Below are positions 16,614-24,844 of a stretch of DNA of 39,712 nucleotides, one piece after another. The translations under genes and the position numbers were made by a program. Below the pieces are notes generated by a model that was not told the DNA's origin, did no database searches, and saw only the letters and a list, made by a program, of their open reading frames with translations. The DNA comes from JBDREC01 sp043820105 [NCBI: Pseudomonadota bacterium] (GTDB lineage Bacteria > Bdellovibrionota_F > JAHFAK01): positions 1 to 39,712 of the forward strand of contig JBDREC010000083.1 of assembly GCA_043820105.1 (NCBI GenBank), in the 5' to 3' direction. The first letter of the stretch is position 1. Each line of letters opens with the position of its first letter.

Positions 16614-16648
16614 AGCTGAAGGCTGATTGCTGACTCCTGAAGGCTTGC
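16614..16648. repeat. Heptamer array, word AGCTGAN (5 units)
   Basis: Units AGCTGAA, GGCTGAT, TGCTGAC, TCCTGAA, GGCTTGC in the divergent gap between the propeller lipoprotein and the FnIII-like gene. It has the same word as the rho-proS array. Confidence 0.7.
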
Positions 16649-16730
16649 TTGAATAAATCTAGAGTTTTTTTAAGCCATTTTCTTCTAAATTTTCAATTAC
16701 AAGATTTGTAAGTGAGTTAAATCAGGTAAA

Positions 16731-16756
16731 CTAATTGGGTTGACTAATTGGGTTGA
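16731..16756 (+). repeat. Two perfect 13-bp direct repeats upstream of a secreted-protein gene
   Basis: CTAATTGGGTTGA occurs twice head to tail (16731-16743, 16744-16756), about 55 bases before the ATG at 16813. The second copy runs into a possible -35 (TTGAAT, 16753-16758), with TATATT at 16778-16783 as a possible -10. The position suits an activator or repressor site. Confidence 0.5.
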
Positions 16757-16812
16757 ATTGTTTTAATTTTAAATGAATATATTTTATTATATTGAAAAGG
16801 AGGAAATTTAAT

Positions 16813-17901
16813 ATGAAAAAAATATGTTTTTTAAGTCTGCTAATAATATTTAATTCAGCGTTGTGCTATTCTGAGGTTCTATACATTGATTTTGGTGATA
16901 GTCTTACCTCACCTGTAGCCAGCGGTTGGAATGCCGATATTGTAGTAGATGAAACTAGTTATTTAGATAACGACAATGAAGACGCCACAGGTATTGAAAT
17001 TATTACAGATGAAGATTTTAGTGGCTCAATTTCAACTAGTTGGTCAGCGGTCATAAATGTTTGGATGGATGATGATGCCAATGCTTTTACAGACGCATTA
17101 TTTAACAATACTGCTATTTCAACTATTGTATTTGACAATTTAGATGATAATGCAAGCTATACACTTGAGCTTGTTTCAAGTTATTATACTGGTTCTTTTA
17201 CAGCACATTATTTAGTAAATGGGGAATGGGCTGATCTTATTGTTAAAAATATAGATAATGATCCTGATGAAGGTCAAATGACGGTAAATGATTGTACTTT
17301 AATAAATTGCGGACAAAATTATAATGCACAAGAAGGCAATTCAAATAATCAGTGGTTAAAATGGAATAGTGTAACACCTGTAAGTCGTGTAATAACAATT
17401 ACAGTAAACGCTACTGCTTGTTGTGGATTTGTAAATGCTATTAGATTGGAAAATCCATCCGGTCCACTTTTTTCAAAATTTACATCTTTTGATGCAATGA
17501 ATATAGACAACTCAATTGAAATATCCTGGAAAACTTTATCAGAAATAAATTTGTCTTCTTTTAGTATTTTAAGAAGCGAAGCAGAAAATGGTATTTATGA
17601 AAATATCTCAACTGATAGTATTCCTGTTTTAGGGTCTGATTTTTCAGGAGAAAGCTATTCTTTCATTGATAGCAATGTAATTTTAGGTCAAACTTATTAT
17701 TATAAAATTGAAAGTATTGACAATGATGGTTTGAGTACTTTTGAAGGTCCGATTAGTATTACGTATAATAAAGAATATACTGAAGAATTAACATCTACCG
17801 GATGTGCTTATATTGGCAATAATCCTACGTCCCCTATCTTATTTTTATTTTTGTTTTTATTTTTATTTTCATTATTTATAGCACGTTTAGTAAAGGTCTA
17901 G
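16813..17901 (+). CDS. Secreted FnIII-like protein with C-terminal sorting tail
   Basis: A 362-residue exported protein. I chose the ATG at 16813 because AGGAGG lies 9 bases upstream and a signal peptide (MKKICFLSLLIIF) follows at once; the upstream TTG at 16792 has neither. The N-terminal domain (about 20-215) is a strand-rich, Asp/Asn-rich unit with paired cysteines. Residues about 220-325 resemble a fibronectin type III-like domain of the LEW-TASEIDN-GFNLYRS kind (ISWKTLSEINLSSFSILRS, YSFIDS, TYYYKIE). The C terminus is a Cys-containing spacer, a Leu/Phe hydrophobic stretch and a short basic end (IARLVKV), the layout of a protein-sorting signal such as MYXO-CTERM or GlyGly-CTERM, but not identical to those. 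The ligand is unknown. Confidence 0.7.
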   Translation: MKKICFLSLLIIFNSALCYSEVLYIDFGDSLTSPVASGWNADIVVDETSYLDNDNEDATGIEIITDEDFSGSISTSWSAVINVWMDDDANAFTDALFNNTAISTIVFDNLDDNASYTLELVSSYYTGSFTAHYLVNGEWADLIVKNIDNDPDEGQMTVNDCTLINCGQNYNAQEGNSNNQWLKWNSVTPVSRVITITVNATACCGFVNAIRLENPSGPLFSKFTSFDAMNIDNSIEISWKTLSEINLSSFSILRSEAENGIYENISTDSIPVLGSDFSGESYSFIDSNVILGQTYYYKIESIDNDGLSTFEGPISITYNKEYTEELTSTGCAYIGNNPTSPILFLFLFLFLFSLFIARLVKV

Positions 17902-17948
17902 ATTCTATGTCCCCAAAAAGCTGTTTAAAATTATTTGGGTAACCTTAA

Positions 17949-18210
17949 CAATCTATTTGTAATTTAAAAGCAAGAAAAGTCACTGAAGATGTCATAAAAA
18001 AGAAATTAGATCTAACTGAAGCTCTAAAACCCAAACTCAAAGATCTTAGTGAAAAATTAAAGGATAAAAAATTTGAAGATTTAGGTGAAAATAGCAAGCT
18101 CATATCAGTATCTGAAAAATTATGAAAAAGCTGAAGACTATTATTTAAAGACAATCGAGCTTGATCCTGACATGGCGAGTGCTTTTAGGGAACTTGCTAT
18201 GGATGGGTAA
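17949..18210 (+). pseudogene. Remnant of a TPR protein
   Basis: A 5'-truncated, frameshifted fragment. One frame (17949-18125) encodes a Lys/Glu-rich helical stretch ending at TGA. The next frame (from 18118) continues with a clear tetratricopeptide motif, NYEKAEDYYLKTIELDPDMA, and stops at 18208-18210. The switch is at a short A run. There is no start codon or ribosome site. It is debris between the FnIII-like gene and a second FnIII fragment. Confidence 0.5.
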
Positions 18211-18755
18211 AGTTTTCAGAGGCTGGGGTTATCGATTCATTTCATTCAAATTTGGATGGAGATCCAGATGAAACTGGCATTGCTCTTGCTGAAAACAATA
18301 TAAGCCTTAAGGCATCTTTGTCTTCTGGTTCTGTAATTTTAAACTGAGAAAGTTCTCTTGATATGGATTGTGTTGGTTTCAATGTTTTAAAAGGCGAATC
18401 GGAAAATGGAACTTTTGAACAGATAAATACATCCCTTATTCCATCTCAGGGCGATCTTAATGGCAGCTATTCATTTACAGATAACAGCATTAAGGATAAT
18501 ACAGATTATTACTACGAAATTGAAACTGTAAACTATGACGGCTCAAGTATAACATATGATCCCGTTCTAGCAAGCACAGAAAACGAAGGCTCCTTAAAAA
18601 CATCAGCCTCCTGCGCAAGCATCACCAGCACAATTTCAAACACCCCTTCATCAAAACAAGATCTTGGATTTTTAGGCTTACTCTTACTCTCCGTGCTTTC
18701 TTTTAAGGGAATTTTGAGAAAAAAAAGATATATGCAGCCAAGAAAATATATGTGA
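18189..18755 (+). pseudogene. Truncated paralogue of the FnIII/sorting-tail protein, with nonsense codon
   Basis: The frame is open from 18189 except for one TGA at 18345-18347. Around it the sequence reads SGSVILN-stop-ESSLDMDCVGFNVL, and homologous domains have Trp at the stop position (LNWE-), so TGG to TGA is likely. After the stop come FnIII motifs parallel to the neighbour (GESENGTFEQIN, YSFTDNSI, DYYYEIETV). Then follows a C-terminal tail with SCAS, a Ser/Thr/Pro spacer, a GFLGLLLLSVLSF hydrophobic stretch and RKKR. The ATG at 18363 gives a 130-residue frame without signal peptide or ribosome site. It is thus the relic of a once larger secreted protein and is unlikely to be functional. 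Confidence 0.65.
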
Positions 18756-18852
18756 AAAATCATTTAGCTTTAAATATTTCCTTGATTAATACGTAAAACT
18801 GGTGTAAATTCGATATGTATTGCGAAATAATACCAAAAATGCGAGGTGTTGA

Positions 18853-20052
18853 GTGGAATATGTTAAAAGAATAACTAAAATAGAAAAATTTATAAATAAA
18901 AGAAAGTCTATTTTAATCTTAGGTCCAAGAGGAAGTGGCAAATCCTGTTATATAAACCATATTTTAAAGGAGAATAACAGTTTCATGGAAGTAAATCTTT
19001 TAGAAACAGATATCTTTCAAAAATATCTTACAAATCCATCACAGCTTAGAAAAGAGATAGAGTATGCTATTCAAAAGCGCGATAAACTTTGTGTATTTAT
19101 TGACGAAATTCAAAAAATTCCAGCTCTTTTAGATGAAATACATTTGTTAATTGAAAAATATAAAGAAAAGATTTATTTTATTTTAACAGGGTCATCAGCA
19201 AGAAAACTTAAAAAAAGTAATGCAAATCTATTAGCTGGTAGAGCGATTGTTATTCCCTTTTATAATTTTTCTTTTGAAGAAATAGACATTAATCAAAATT
19301 TGAACGATGTTTTGCAATATGGCCTTTTACCAGAGGTTTTTTTAGAAGAAGATCCTGAGTTTAAAATAGAGATTTTAAGAACCTATACTGGCACATATCT
19401 AAAAGAAGAAATTATGCAAGAATCATTAGTTAGAAATGTTGAAGGTTTTAGCAAATTTCTCGAGTTGGCAGCTTTTAACAATTCTGCGCAAGTTAACTAT
19501 TCCAAGCTTTCAAAGCAAATTAATATTTCTGACCAATCTGTTAAAACACACTATCAGATTTTAGAAGATACATTAATTGCGACAAAAATTCCTGCCTGGA
19601 CCTTTTCTTTAAAAAAACAATTACAGCAAACATGCAAATATTATTTTTTTGACAATGGAGTTTTAAATGCGCTGACGGGAGAATTAAAGACGGAGTTAAA
19701 AGAAGCCTCATTTAGATATGGAAAATTGTTTGAAAATTTTATTGTTAATGAAATTATAAAATATAATGATATATATAATTTTAATTATAATATCTTTCAT
19801 TATAAGACGAATCATAGTCAAGAGATTGATTTAATTTTACAGAAAAATTCTAATTCCGATCCTGTTGCAATTGAAATTAAATCTTCTATAATGCCTAATT
19901 ATAAAGATGTGAAAAACTTAGAAGCAATTCTTGAGGATTACCCAAAGGCAAAATGTTATTGTATTTGCAGATGTAAGCAAGCTTATAAAGACAAAAATAT
20001 TACATTTCTTCCCTTTTATGAAGGGATTAAAGAGATCTTTAATGGTCAATAG
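18853..20052 (+). CDS. AAA_14 / DUF4143 family ATPase
   Basis: A 399-residue protein. Residues 1-150 are an AAA-type ATPase with Walker A GPRGSGKS (24-31), Walker B CVFIDEIQK and a sensor-like FILTGSSARKL. Then follows a winged-helix-like region (YSKLSKQINISDQSVKTHYQIL) and a C-terminal DUF4143 domain with a PD-(D/E)XK-like pattern (EIDLIL...VAIEIKSS) that may be a nuclease fold. Such proteins are common, often horizontally spread, and their role is not settled. The start is GTG at 18853 with GAGGTG just upstream. The stop is 2 bases before the next gene, suggesting a two-gene operon. Confidence 0.85.
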   Translation: MEYVKRITKIEKFINKRKSILILGPRGSGKSCYINHILKENNSFMEVNLLETDIFQKYLTNPSQLRKEIEYAIQKRDKLCVFIDEIQKIPALLDEIHLLIEKYKEKIYFILTGSSARKLKKSNANLLAGRAIVIPFYNFSFEEIDINQNLNDVLQYGLLPEVFLEEDPEFKIEILRTYTGTYLKEEIMQESLVRNVEGFSKFLELAAFNNSAQVNYSKLSKQINISDQSVKTHYQILEDTLIATKIPAWTFSLKKQLQQTCKYYFFDNGVLNALTGELKTELKEASFRYGKLFENFIVNEIIKYNDIYNFNYNIFHYKTNHSQEIDLILQKNSNSDPVAIEIKSSIMPNYKDVKNLEAILEDYPKAKCYCICRCKQAYKDKNITFLPFYEGIKEIFNGQ

Positions 20053-20054
20053 TT

Positions 20055-20393
20055 ATGCTAATTCATGAAAAACTTAAGTGTTATCAAATGAGTTTATTTG
20101 TATCAAAAGAAGCGAATCGGGCTTTAGCAAAAAAAATGCCAAAGGGCTATGCTTACCTCAATGATCAGTTGAAAAGAGCGCTCGCGAGTATCGTGCTAAA
20201 TATTGCAGAAGGAGTCTATCGCAAGTCCTCAACTGAACGAAAACGATTTTTTGAGATTGCAATTGGCTCTGCTTCAGAAAGCTCAGCAGTATTTGATCTT
20301 CTCTTTTCTTTTAATCTCATTTCTAAAGCTCTTCATTCTCACTTCAAAGATCAACTCCTCCAAATCGTCAGAATGCTCTACAAAATGAGCTAA
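20055..20393 (+). CDS. Four-helix-bundle protein (S23 / 23S rRNA intervening-sequence type)
   Basis: A 112-residue all-helical protein of the family first seen inside 23S rRNA intervening sequences and common as free genes. Family marks are an LKCYQMSLFVSKEANRA-like first helix, LNDQLKRALASIVLNIAEG and a helix with SASESSAVFDLL. Its function is not known; it forms pentamers in solved family members. It follows the AAA_14 gene by 2 bases and is probably translationally coupled. No rRNA is nearby. A Shine-Dalgarno is not obvious. Confidence 0.85.
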   Translation: MLIHEKLKCYQMSLFVSKEANRALAKKMPKGYAYLNDQLKRALASIVLNIAEGVYRKSSTERKRFFEIAIGSASESSAVFDLLFSFNLISKALHSHFKDQLLQIVRMLYKMS

Positions 20394-20529
20394 TCATCTT
20401 AATCTTAATTCTTAATCTTATTTCCTACTGGTCAATATATAGAAATATTTATTTCAATTTGAATTCATGGAATAGATAGAACAGTGTTTTCTATTTTTAG
20501 AAATATTATTCTTTGTGAGTACTCAAATT

Positions 20530-20561
20530 GGAGATGAGCCATATATTTTTGGATCATCTCC
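20530..20561. other. Hairpin in the gap before the multidomain kinase gene
   Basis: GGAGATGA (20530-20537) and TCATCTCC (20554-20561) pair perfectly, with two more C-G pairs inside and a bulged AATT extension outside. No T-tract follows, so it is not a standard terminator. The role is unknown. A short weak TCTTA-rich repeat (20394-20421) lies just after the preceding gene. Nothing else is seen in this 277-base gap. Confidence 0.35.
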
Positions 20562-20670
20562 GAATTCATATTAGACATTTTTATTTTAAGTAAAAATTAT
20601 GAATTGCTTTCTTTTTTTTAGCTAGGTAAAAATATAATGATTTTTTTTATATATTTACGAAAAAGAGAAA

Positions 20671-23600
20671 ATGGAAAAAAAGTGGCTTAAACTTGGTCAG
20701 ATTCTTATTGCTGATGGCATTATAACTGAAAATAAACTTAATGAAGCCTTGTTAAAACAAGAAAATGATGACAGAAAATTAGGGCTTATTCTTTTGGAAC
20801 TTGGCTATATAAATAAAGAAAACCTTTATAAAGCACTTTCAAAGCAATACAATGTTACCTATCTTACTTTTGATCAAATACAAAAAGATGGCGCCTGCTC
20901 CTATGCTCTTAATATTATCCCTGAAATAATTGCTCAAATGAAATCCGTGCTTCCCCTGGCTTTTGATTCTTCAAAAGGAATTTTTAAAATCGTGGTAGCA
21001 GATCCAACAAACCAGGAAGTTGTTGGAGAAATGAAAGTTCTGGCCAAAGCAAATGCAGTTCACCTTTATGTTTCTGATCCTGAAACAATTGAAAGATGTA
21101 TTTTAAAATTTTATTCTGAATCAAAAAGTGCTAAAGAAAAAAAAGACATCAGTGCAATTGCAGACAGGACATTGTACGAATTAAAAGCTCTTGACAAGAG
21201 ACTAAAGGGCGAAAAAGAAATTGGCTATGTTGGAAAAAAATACAAGTTCATTAAAGATTTTAAGGCAGAGATAGAGCAAAGTGGAATCCAATTTTTCTGG
21301 TATGATCAAATATCAGCTTTGCTGGATGACATAGGCAACAGGAAATTTAAAATTATTTATATCGAGAAATCAATTATTCCAGAAAAAGAACGTCCTGAAA
21401 GCATTAAAAGAGAAATTCTCAATAAAGATTCCTGGGCTCAGGTAAGTTTCGTCGAATCTTTTGGCCAACTGTTCTATTCAGATCCCATTTCATATGACAG
21501 TTTGGCGAGTTTTTCATTCAATTTAATTGATTACATAGTTACTTTTTTTGAACCCCGCTTAGGCGAATACAGAGGCCATGCTCATAATGTTGCAAGATAT
21601 TCTGAAAAAATAGCCCAGGCTCTTAATTTACCAAAACCAATTTCTGATGAAATCAAAATAGCCGCCTTTATTCATGATATCGCCAAAATCCTTCATCAGG
21701 AGAGTGAAGACAGTGGCATTTTATTGTTTGATGATTATCAAATAATGTATAATAAAAATGTGGATGAATTTATTAAATTAATTTCTCCCTCAACCAGAAT
21801 TAATTCCATTATAAAATGCTTAAATGAACACTATAATGGAGAAGGCAGATATGGTTTAAAAGCAAATGAAATCCCAATTGGAGCTCGAATCATCTCTGTT
21901 ATTGATATGTTTGAAGAGATTTCAAAACATGAAACTAACCATGAAGAAGAAGGCACAAGCAACAAAGAACTCGCTTTCAGAGGCATCCGAAAGGAGGCTT
22001 CAAAAAGCCTTGATCCTGAAATTGTGGAAGCTTTTATTAATGTTGTAAAAGGTGAATTGACTATTGAAAATATTTCAAAATCAATGGACACTCCAAAAAA
22101 AGTATTATTTGCAGATGAAATGTCTTATGATCTCAATCTGATGAGGCTTAGATTAATAAACGAGGGAATAAAGGTTTTTATAGAACAAGATCCTGAACAG
22201 GCTTACAAGATCTATAAAAAATATAAACCTCAAATTATTATTTGCTCTGATAGTAGCATAGAAACATTTCAAAACAAAGTAAACAAAGAAACTTGCTTGC
22301 TTGCCTTTACAGAAAACAAATTACTAGAGCAATCCGAAGAGATCATGGCTAAAATCGAAAAGCCTGTAGATATTGAAAAATTTGATGCTATTATAACGAG
22401 CCTTTTCAATAAAATTTTTATGAAAGAAGAAAGAATCACCAGCTCAATTGGCTTTTTCAAAAGATCTGGCAATTATTATCAAGCCGCGGATTTATATAGA
22501 GAACTTGGTGATTTATCAAAAGCTGCAAAGATGTATATTAAGGCAGAAGACTTTAACCAGGCCGCAAAAATGTATCTGTCTTTAGAAAAATACAATGAAG
22601 CTGGCTTACTATATGAAAAAACGCAAGATCTGAACCTGGCCCTTGAATGCTTTCAAAAAAGCGAAAACCTAATAAAACAAAATGAAATATTAATTAAAGA
22701 AGAACGCTTTTATGAAGCAAGTCTTAACCTTTATTCAAAAAATCGCTATGAACAAGCGATAAAATTATTACAAAAAGTAAAAAAAGATAGCAGGGACTAT
22801 AAAGAAGCATCCATTTTACTTGGAAATATCTTTTTCATTCAAAAACGTTATACTTTAGCAATTAGATTTTTAGAAAAAATTGTATTATCTGAAGAATTAA
22901 ATGATGAAAATATAATCAATTTTTATAAACTTGCTTTGGCTTATGAAACAAATAAAGATTTTAATGAAGCCTTAGAAATTTATGAAAAAATCCTTGGAAA
23001 ACGATATGATTTTGAAGATGTTTTATCTCGTGTTGATAAAATAAGAAAAATGAAACATGCGGGAAAAGAAAAAGAAGAGCTTGAAAAAGAAGCAGGAAGG
23101 TTCCTAGTTCCTGAAGATTCAAAATCAGGATCAAGCAAAAGATATGACCATGTAAAGGAAATCGGAAAAGGTGGAATGGGTGTTGTTTACCTTGCTAAAG
23201 ATCTTATACTCGACAGAATGATAGCCTTAAAAGTATTATACGCAAACCTTCAAACCAACAAAAGAATTATTGAAACCTTTATTCGTGAAGCAAAATCAGC
23301 AGCTTCACTTAACCATATAAACATTGTTACAGTTTATGATGCTGGTATTGATCAAGGTAACTACTACATTGCAATGGAATTTATTGATGGTTCAACAATC
23401 CGTGAAATTATAAAACGCAAAAAACTATCAATCCAAAATGTTATAGCCATTTTAAAGCAAATCTGCAGAGGCCTTGATTATGCTCATGCAAATCACATTG
23501 TACATAGAGACCTAACCACAAATAACATAATGCTATCAAAAAATGGTGTGGTAAAAATAATGGATTTTGGACTAGCCAGGGTTATTAGAAGCCTCATGAG

Positions 23601-23907
23601 CGAACAATCAATAATTGGGGGCACACCTTCATACATGTCTCCAGAACAAGTTGATGGTGATCCCATAGACCACAGAACAGATATTTACACACTGGGTGTA
23701 ACTTTGTTTGAAATGACTACAAACCAAGTGCCTTTTACAGAAGGCAACATCGGCTATCATCATTTAAATACACCTCCTCCAACCCCGATAAGCATAGAAC
23801 CATCTATTCCTAAATATCTAAATGATATAATACTAAGGTGCCTAGAAAAAAAACCTGACAACAGATATCAAAATGTATCTGAGATTCTTTTGGATATTCA
23901 AGATTAA
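20671..23907 (+). CDS. Multidomain signalling protein: GspE-N, HD-GYP-like, REC-like, TPR, Ser/Thr kinase
   Basis: A 1078-residue cytoplasmic protein. Residues 1-150 are a GspE/MshE N-terminal domain (LGQILIADGIITENKLNEAL, LGLILLELGYI), which in some proteins binds cyclic-di-GMP. Residues about 300-415 are HD-GYP-like: H303, H335-D336, H387, then NGEGRYGLK where HD-GYP enzymes have DGxGYP, so activity may be altered. Residues about 475-585 resemble a receiver domain with acidic D482-E483 and D527. Residues about 593-790 are TPR-like repeats. Residues 826-1078 are a Hanks-type kinase: GKGGMG (832-837), Lys 854, HRD at 945-947, DFG at 965-967 and SPEQ. The catalytic loop reads HRDLTTNN instead of HRDLKPEN. 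There are no membrane segments. The ribosome site is weak (GAGA). It is a stand-alone gene. Confidence 0.85.
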   Translation: MEKKWLKLGQILIADGIITENKLNEALLKQENDDRKLGLILLELGYINKENLYKALSKQYNVTYLTFDQIQKDGACSYALNIIPEIIAQMKSVLPLAFDSSKGIFKIVVADPTNQEVVGEMKVLAKANAVHLYVSDPETIERCILKFYSESKSAKEKKDISAIADRTLYELKALDKRLKGEKEIGYVGKKYKFIKDFKAEIEQSGIQFFWYDQISALLDDIGNRKFKIIYIEKSIIPEKERPESIKREILNKDSWAQVSFVESFGQLFYSDPISYDSLASFSFNLIDYIVTFFEPRLGEYRGHAHNVARYSEKIAQALNLPKPISDEIKIAAFIHDIAKILHQESEDSGILLFDDYQIMYNKNVDEFIKLISPSTRINSIIKCLNEHYNGEGRYGLKANEIPIGARIISVIDMFEEISKHETNHEEEGTSNKELAFRGIRKEASKSLDPEIVEAFINVVKGELTIENISKSMDTPKKVLFADEMSYDLNLMRLRLINEGIKVFIEQDPEQAYKIYKKYKPQIIICSDSSIETFQNKVNKETCLLAFTENKLLEQSEEIMAKIEKPVDIEKFDAIITSLFNKIFMKEERITSSIGFFKRSGNYYQAADLYRELGDLSKAAKMYIKAEDFNQAAKMYLSLEKYNEAGLLYEKTQDLNLALECFQKSENLIKQNEILIKEERFYEASLNLYSKNRYEQAIKLLQKVKKDSRDYKEASILLGNIFFIQKRYTLAIRFLEKIVLSEELNDENIINFYKLALAYETNKDFNEALEIYEKILGKRYDFEDVLSRVDKIRKMKHAGKEKEELEKEAGRFLVPEDSKSGSSKRYDHVKEIGKGGMGVVYLAKDLILDRMIALKVLYANLQTNKRIIETFIREAKSAASLNHINIVTVYDAGIDQGNYYIAMEFIDGSTIREIIKRKKLSIQNVIAILKQICRGLDYAHANHIVHRDLTTNNIMLSKNGVVKIMDFGLARVIRSLMSEQSIIGGTPSYMSPEQVDGDPIDHRTDIYTLGVTLFEMTTNQVPFTEGNIGYHHLNTPPPTPISIEPSIPKYLNDIILRCLEKKPDNRYQNVSEILLDIQD

Positions 23908-23914
23908 AGCTTAA

Positions 23915-23949
23915 GCGTACAGAGTACATCGTACGGCGTACGGCGAATA
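23915..23949. repeat. Heptamer array, word GCGTACG (5 units)
   Basis: Units GCGTACA, GAGTACA, TCGTACG, GCGTACG, GCGAATA just after the stop of the kinase gene. The unit is itself nearly palindromic (CGTACG), so it can fold on itself and might serve as a terminator element between these convergent genes. Confidence 0.7.
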
Positions 23950-24049
23950 GAGCATGCTTGTAGCTGGCAGATAATTTCATAAAGAAGGCAAGTTAAATTT
24001 ATTTATAGAAATAGAGTATTGTAGGGTAAATTTTTGAAGGATTTAATTA

Positions 24050-24754
24050 CTAGAATCTATAGGCAACTTTTGATTGAAGAGCTTTGATTTCTTCAAGTTG
24101 TTGAATTAAGCTATCGAGTTTGTCTTTTGTAATGTAGTGTGGGTTTTTCTTTAAAAATTCCATTGTTGAATAAAGAGCATCTAGTCTAAAAGATTTGATT
24201 TCAACTGTCATTGCTTCTAGTCTTGCGATTTTTGAAGTAGTGTCAAAAGAATCATGTGTTAGTTTAATAATTTTACCTTCTAATGTTGAAACTTGATCGT
24301 TAATTTTTGCTGTACTTGGTGCATATCCTGAAAATAAAAATAATACTAAAATAAAAGAAATTAGTGATAAAATAAGTGCAATAGCTCCAACTGTTTCAAC
24401 TGGTTTTTTGTATTCAAATTTGTTTGTTTTCTTTACTTCTGTCATGACTTGGTTCTCCTTTTTTGTGTTAGTTTTTGGTTCGTTTACGGTTTTTGTTTCT
24501 AAAACATTTTCTTCCACTTTATTGTCTACTACTTTTTCAGGTGGTGGAACACCCTTTGTAGTTTTTGCTTCCATTGTTACCTCCGTTATTTTTTTTAAAT
24601 TGGTAGTGCTTGTAACCTTTTTTATTTTGCTTGTTTTTGTACTTGCTGTTTTTTTCTTTAAAGGGGTTTTAACTTTTTTTAAAACGACTTTTTTCTTTGG
24701 TGATATTGTTTTATTTTTGATTGGAGTAATTTCTCCAGCATCATATTTTACCAC
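24050..24754 (-). CDS. Membrane protein with Lys-rich cytoplasmic tail and coiled coil
   Basis: A protein of about 234 residues. I prefer the GTG at 24754 (AAAGGA 6-7 bases upstream); a TTG at 24760 has no spacing to that site. The N-terminal 55 residues are a Lys/Thr/Pro/Val-rich tail like histone H1 tails. A Pro/Glu/Lys linker follows, then one transmembrane helix (around GAIALILSLISFILVLFLF) and a coiled-coil C terminus outside the membrane. Two internal ATG codons have better ribosome sites than the first: ATG 24574 after GGAGGTAACA, and ATG 24445 after GGAGAACCAAGTC. So shorter forms without the basic tail may be made. The function is unknown. A link between nucleoid and envelope is a guess from composition. 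Confidence 0.6.
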   Translation of the reverse strand: MVKYDAGEITPIKNKTISPKKKVVLKKVKTPLKKKTASTKTSKIKKVTSTTNLKKITEVTMEAKTTKGVPPPEKVVDNKVEENVLETKTVNEPKTNTKKENQVMTEVKKTNKFEYKKPVETVGAIALILSLISFILVLFLFSGYAPSTAKINDQVSTLEGKIIKLTHDSFDTTSKIARLEAMTVEIKSFRLDALYSTMEFLKKNPHYITKDKLDSLIQQLEEIKALQSKVAYRF

Positions 24755-24844
24755 AATCAATCCTTTATAAAACCGGTTTTTAAAAAAAAATGATTAGAAA
24801 AATATGCATATTTTATTTTGAAGATCAAGCAATAATTTTATTTT

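Noticed and set aside
18345-18347. TGA read as tryptophan (alternative genetic code)
   Set aside because: Many intact genes here end in TGA and use TGG for Trp, so a nonsense mutation in a pseudogene is simpler.
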